From positions 27,813 through 91,812 of the forward strand of contig JBBQGG010000003.1 of the NCBI GenBank assembly GCA_038322815.1: 64,000 nt of DNA. The letters are read 5' to 3'. Made by a program: the position numbers and the translations under genes. Positions 61,418 to 64,000 of this stretch are shown one piece after another (the first letter of the stretch is position 1; each line of letters begins with the position of its first letter). Under the pieces are notes generated by a model. The model had not been told where the DNA came from and did no database searches. It saw only the letters and a program-made list of their open reading frames with translations. This DNA is from PALSA-1296 sp038322815 (GTDB lineage Bacteria; Bacteroidota; Ignavibacteria; Palsa-1295).

Positions 61418-64000
61418 CTATTTTACAAGCTCTATCTTCCGTGTCACAACTTCATTTCCGCTTTGCACTCGTACCAAGTAAGAACCCGTTGAAAGCATAG
61501 CAGCTTCGAACCTTACTTCAATAGGTGAGGCAGGGAAATTATCATTATAGAGATCGGTAATCTTTTTGCCGAGCAGATCGAAGACCTCAACATGAGTCGG
61601 TAATCCTTCCGTCGATTTAATTTTCACCGTCGTGGATTGATTAAAAGGATTTGGAATGACACTTATTTTCAACATTGAAATTGACGGCTGCGCTTGTGGG
61701 CTACCGCCGGATTTTTTGTAAGATGATGTCTGATCGGAGTCATCAATTAGTAATTCTATATAGCTTCGATGCAACGTATTCGCTGTATCTCCTCGTAAAA
61801 AATCGAGGGCTATAAATGCCGTGTCAGTAGAAGCACCAGTGGGATATTTATATTTGGCGTATCCGGCATTAAGCGTTAATCCCGGCAGTAAGGCAGTATC
61901 TTTCGTTATAAGCATACTATCTATCGTTGCGATGTAAGACGAATCTTTCCACCTTAACAATCTCGCTCGTGCTATGAAAAAATCAAAATGTGATGTTAAT
62001 GCATTTTGAACCGAGGCCAAATCCATCGTATCCAATGTCCGATACATTACAACAGTATCCTGCGCATGAATTGTAAACGAATCACTATGAATTTCAACCT
62101 TTGTCAGTGGAGTAGCAGGCCAAGAATCCGGTACGGCCTGACCTTCACCAATATCAACGGGTGTCCAAGACATGAACGAAGGATTGCCAATAGGCCGAAT
62201 AATACTTAGGCGTCCAAAATCTATTTTACCAGTTACAGGTTTGCAAAACATTGTATCGATCGGAGTAACAGTGATCGTGAAGGAGCTCTGGACTCTTGCC
62301 GGAGCTACTGTCCCTATTTTAGGAATAAATCCATTGGTGATTCGTACTTCATTATTAGTAGTATTCGGGAATGTACTAATAAAAGCAACCGAAGCCGGTA
62401 CTGTAGCACCGGCTTTCCAATAGGTTACGCTATCTGTTGCTAATGCTAAAGACGGGTAATAGCCGGTTTCTAAAAGTGAAGTATTATACCACGGACCAAG
62501 ATAATGAGCAAATTCAATTTTATTCATCGGAAAATCATGCCATGCGATACGAACATAATCGTGATATACTCCAAAAGAATCTATTCGTGACTTACCCTTT
62601 GTAAAGTAATTCGTGTCTACTACCGCTGCCGCAGTTACGATCGGATAATGATACAACAAAGACGTTGTATCCGGTTTGAATACTTGAAATGCACTCCATG
62701 ATCCGCCTCCGCTGAGATATTCTTCAGACCGCGTTCTCATAACCGGCCAGAATTTACCTCTACTATTTATCTTCCCCGCTACACCTCCGGGAGTTAGTAT
62801 GCTTTCCCAAACAACATAATCATTGAATCGCTTCAATAACCTTATTCCCGCAGGTTGAACACCACCCTGTACAATATTTTTCAAAGGGATTAATGATACA
62901 GCATTCAAAGCGATCGAAGGATGCTTGCTGTTACATTGGACATTTAAGCCATATGAGATCATCTGTGCTTTTCCTTCGTCAACCATGGTACCAGCTCCAG
63001 TTTGCTTGTACCTGTTATAGTAGATATTATAATTTCTCTGCCATGCAAGCCGGACAGGAAATAAAGTATCCTCCATTGGTCTGCTTGCAATGGTCGGGAA
63101 GAAATCTCTCAATTGATTTGCCGGTCGGATGGTATCCTTATAGAAATAATTCAAAGGATCAGAGTAAAACTGGATCGATCCATCAGGAAAAACTTTAAAG
63201 CGTGTTGCAATGATACCGGGTGCAGCAGTAGCATTTCCCCAGAATCCCGCAGCTACCCACCATGAAGTATCCGAATGGGGAGTCAGAACGGGTGTTACTC
63301 CCGAACCATCTGTGGTGGAGTCGGGTATATCTACTCCGAAGTAGGTGGCAAAGTGCCATGGACTTGATGGCGATTTTTGATAGGCAGCCTTCAGCCTATG
63401 TGATGTGTCTGTTTTTGTCCAATAAATAATCGCAACGGCAAGGTCATTTTGTGCAACGCAGATTGAGGGACGTCGGCAGTAGACTGAACTATCCAGGCAT
63501 TCTTCAAATCCAGAAGCGATGTTATCACCGGCAGAAAGCTCATTGTATCCTTCGAATGTACTGCCTTTTGCAGCATGGCTAACATACAGTCTATTATCTC
63601 TTGTATAGGTGACGACCGAACGCGTACCTTTCATCCGTTCGGCAACACGCCGTCCATTGTTGAATGTAAACTCCGTTTGAGGGCTGAAGGCTGTTGCAGA
63701 AGCGCGAATGGAAATTCCTTTTTCAATGTAGAGGAATTTTGCATCACCAGGCTTAATATAAATTGCAAAATTGGAATCACATTTTACAAGAAAAGTCGTA
63801 TCAGGATGCCAAAGATCACGAACTACGTAATATTGAGCGCGGAATGATGCATCCATCACAGATGTATCGATCTTGAACCAGACTTTACGGGTGTCGATAT
63901 CGCCATAAATAGAACGGCATCGCTGAATGGAATCCTTAGGGGCTTCAAATCCTTTGTTGTAATATCCGCTGTCATCGGCATCTCGGAGTGATGGATACAT
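61418..64000 (-). CDS. Large T9SS-exported surface protein (cut by window edge)
   Basis: 860 residues visible, N-terminus beyond 64000. The early part has beta-propeller/BNR-like stretches (TWHFATYFG, SVYCRRPSICVAQNDLAVAIIYW, DFFPTIASRPM), the middle is beta-rich without a clear family, and the C-terminus is a T9SS type A sorting domain (ISVIPNPFNQSTTVKIKSTEG, EVFDLLGKKITDLYNDN, LSTGSYLVRVQSG). Secreted or surface-attached. Function unknown. Confidence 0.82.
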   Translation of the reverse strand: MYPSLRDADDSGYYNKGFEAPKDSIQRCRSIYGDIDTRKVWFKIDTSVMDASFRAQYYVVRDLWHPDTTFLVKCDSNFAIYIKPGDAKFLYIEKGISIRASATAFSPQTEFTFNNGRRVAERMKGTRSVVTYTRDNRLYVSHAAKGSTFEGYNELSAGDNIASGFEECLDSSVYCRRPSICVAQNDLAVAIIYWTKTDTSHRLKAAYQKSPSSPWHFATYFGVDIPDSTTDGSGVTPVLTPHSDTSWWVAAGFWGNATAAPGIIATRFKVFPDGSIQFYSDPLNYFYKDTIRPANQLRDFFPTIASRPMEDTLFPVRLAWQRNYNIYYNRYKQTGAGTMVDEGKAQMISYGLNVQCNSKHPSIALNAVSLIPLKNIVQGGVQPAGIRLLKRFNDYVVWESILTPGGVAGKINSRGKFWPVMRTRSEEYLSGGGSWSAFQVFKPDTTSLLYHYPIVTAAAVVDTNYFTKGKSRIDSFGVYHDYVRIAWHDFPMNKIEFAHYLGPWYNTSLLETGYYPSLALATDSVTYWKAGATVPASVAFISTFPNTTNNEVRITNGFIPKIGTVAPARVQSSFTITVTPIDTMFCKPVTGKIDFGRLSIIRPIGNPSFMSWTPVDIGEGQAVPDSWPATPLTKVEIHSDSFTIHAQDTVVMYRTLDTMDLASVQNALTSHFDFFIARARLLRWKDSSYIATIDSMLITKDTALLPGLTLNAGYAKYKYPTGASTDTAFIALDFLRGDTANTLHRSYIELLIDDSDQTSSYKKSGGSPQAQPSISMLKISVIPNPFNQSTTVKIKSTEGLPTHVEVFDLLGKKITDLYNDNFPASPIEVRFEAAMLSTGSYLVRVQSGNEVVTRKIELVK

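Overview
The window looks like a chromosome segment of a Bacteroidota-type bacterium. Three surface proteins end in type IX secretion (T9SS) sorting domains, a fourth, broken one does too, and there are choice-of-anchor-D repeat proteins, OmpA-like and DUF5777/DUF4199 proteins. The mix (long division/cell-wall cluster, meso-DAP-type MurE, T9SS, FISUMP domain) best fits the Ignavibacteria/Kapabacteria side of the FCB group. That placement is inference from protein style; there is no rRNA or other marker here.

Region 1 (1-20.6 kb, + strand) is a dcw cluster: class B PBP with PASTA, murE, murF, mraY, murD, ftsW, murG, a small PH-like membrane protein, murC, an uncharacterised DUF429-like gene, murB, ftsQ, ftsA, ftsZ, then a MerR regulator. 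It is interrupted by one antisense broken T9SS-secreted protein gene (6.7-7.9 kb) and by dispersed palindromic repeats lying in the 3' gaps of murE, murF and murD.

Region 2 (20.6-36.4 kb, mostly - strand): acyltransferase, small unknown protein, secreted VOC-like protein, dCTP deaminase, a 1521-residue T9SS protein and an OmpA-type outer-membrane protein. Directly upstream of the OmpA-type gene sits a 2.5 kb IS1595-family element (30698-33210). It carries its transposase plus a complete MvaI/BcnI-like restriction-modification pair as passengers, with terminal inverted repeats and an 8-bp target duplication visible. Then come an anti-sigma/ECF-sigma pair and a glycosyltransferase broken by one TGA.

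Region 3 (36.4-50.9 kb) is a decayed and accessory stretch: a truncated paralogue, an Hcp-like remnant, a caspase-like/FISUMP lipoprotein broken by a nonsense codon and a frameshift, an FKBP/VIT-transporter pair, DUF4199, M23 and M1 peptidases, a T9SS protein, a class III cyclase, and a redox/envelope operon (c-type haem lipoprotein, OB-fold protein with a homopolymer frameshift, YceI, DUF5777). A 43-residue lysine-rich protein with its own terminator follows.

Region 4 (51.1-58.2 kb, - strand) is a compact histidine operon in the order hisG-D-C-B(N)-H-A-F-I(E), with fused HisNB and HisIE. It is preceded by a His-codon leader peptide and an intrinsic terminator, i.e. a classical ribosome-mediated attenuator.

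Region 5 (58.5-61.3 kb) begins with the 3' part of a tRNA-Lys(CTT) gene whose 5' half is missing. A tyrosine recombinase, a possible phage-type replication protein, a small ORF and iteron-like repeats follow: one end of an integrative element. The window closes in a T9SS protein gene (- strand) cut by the edge.
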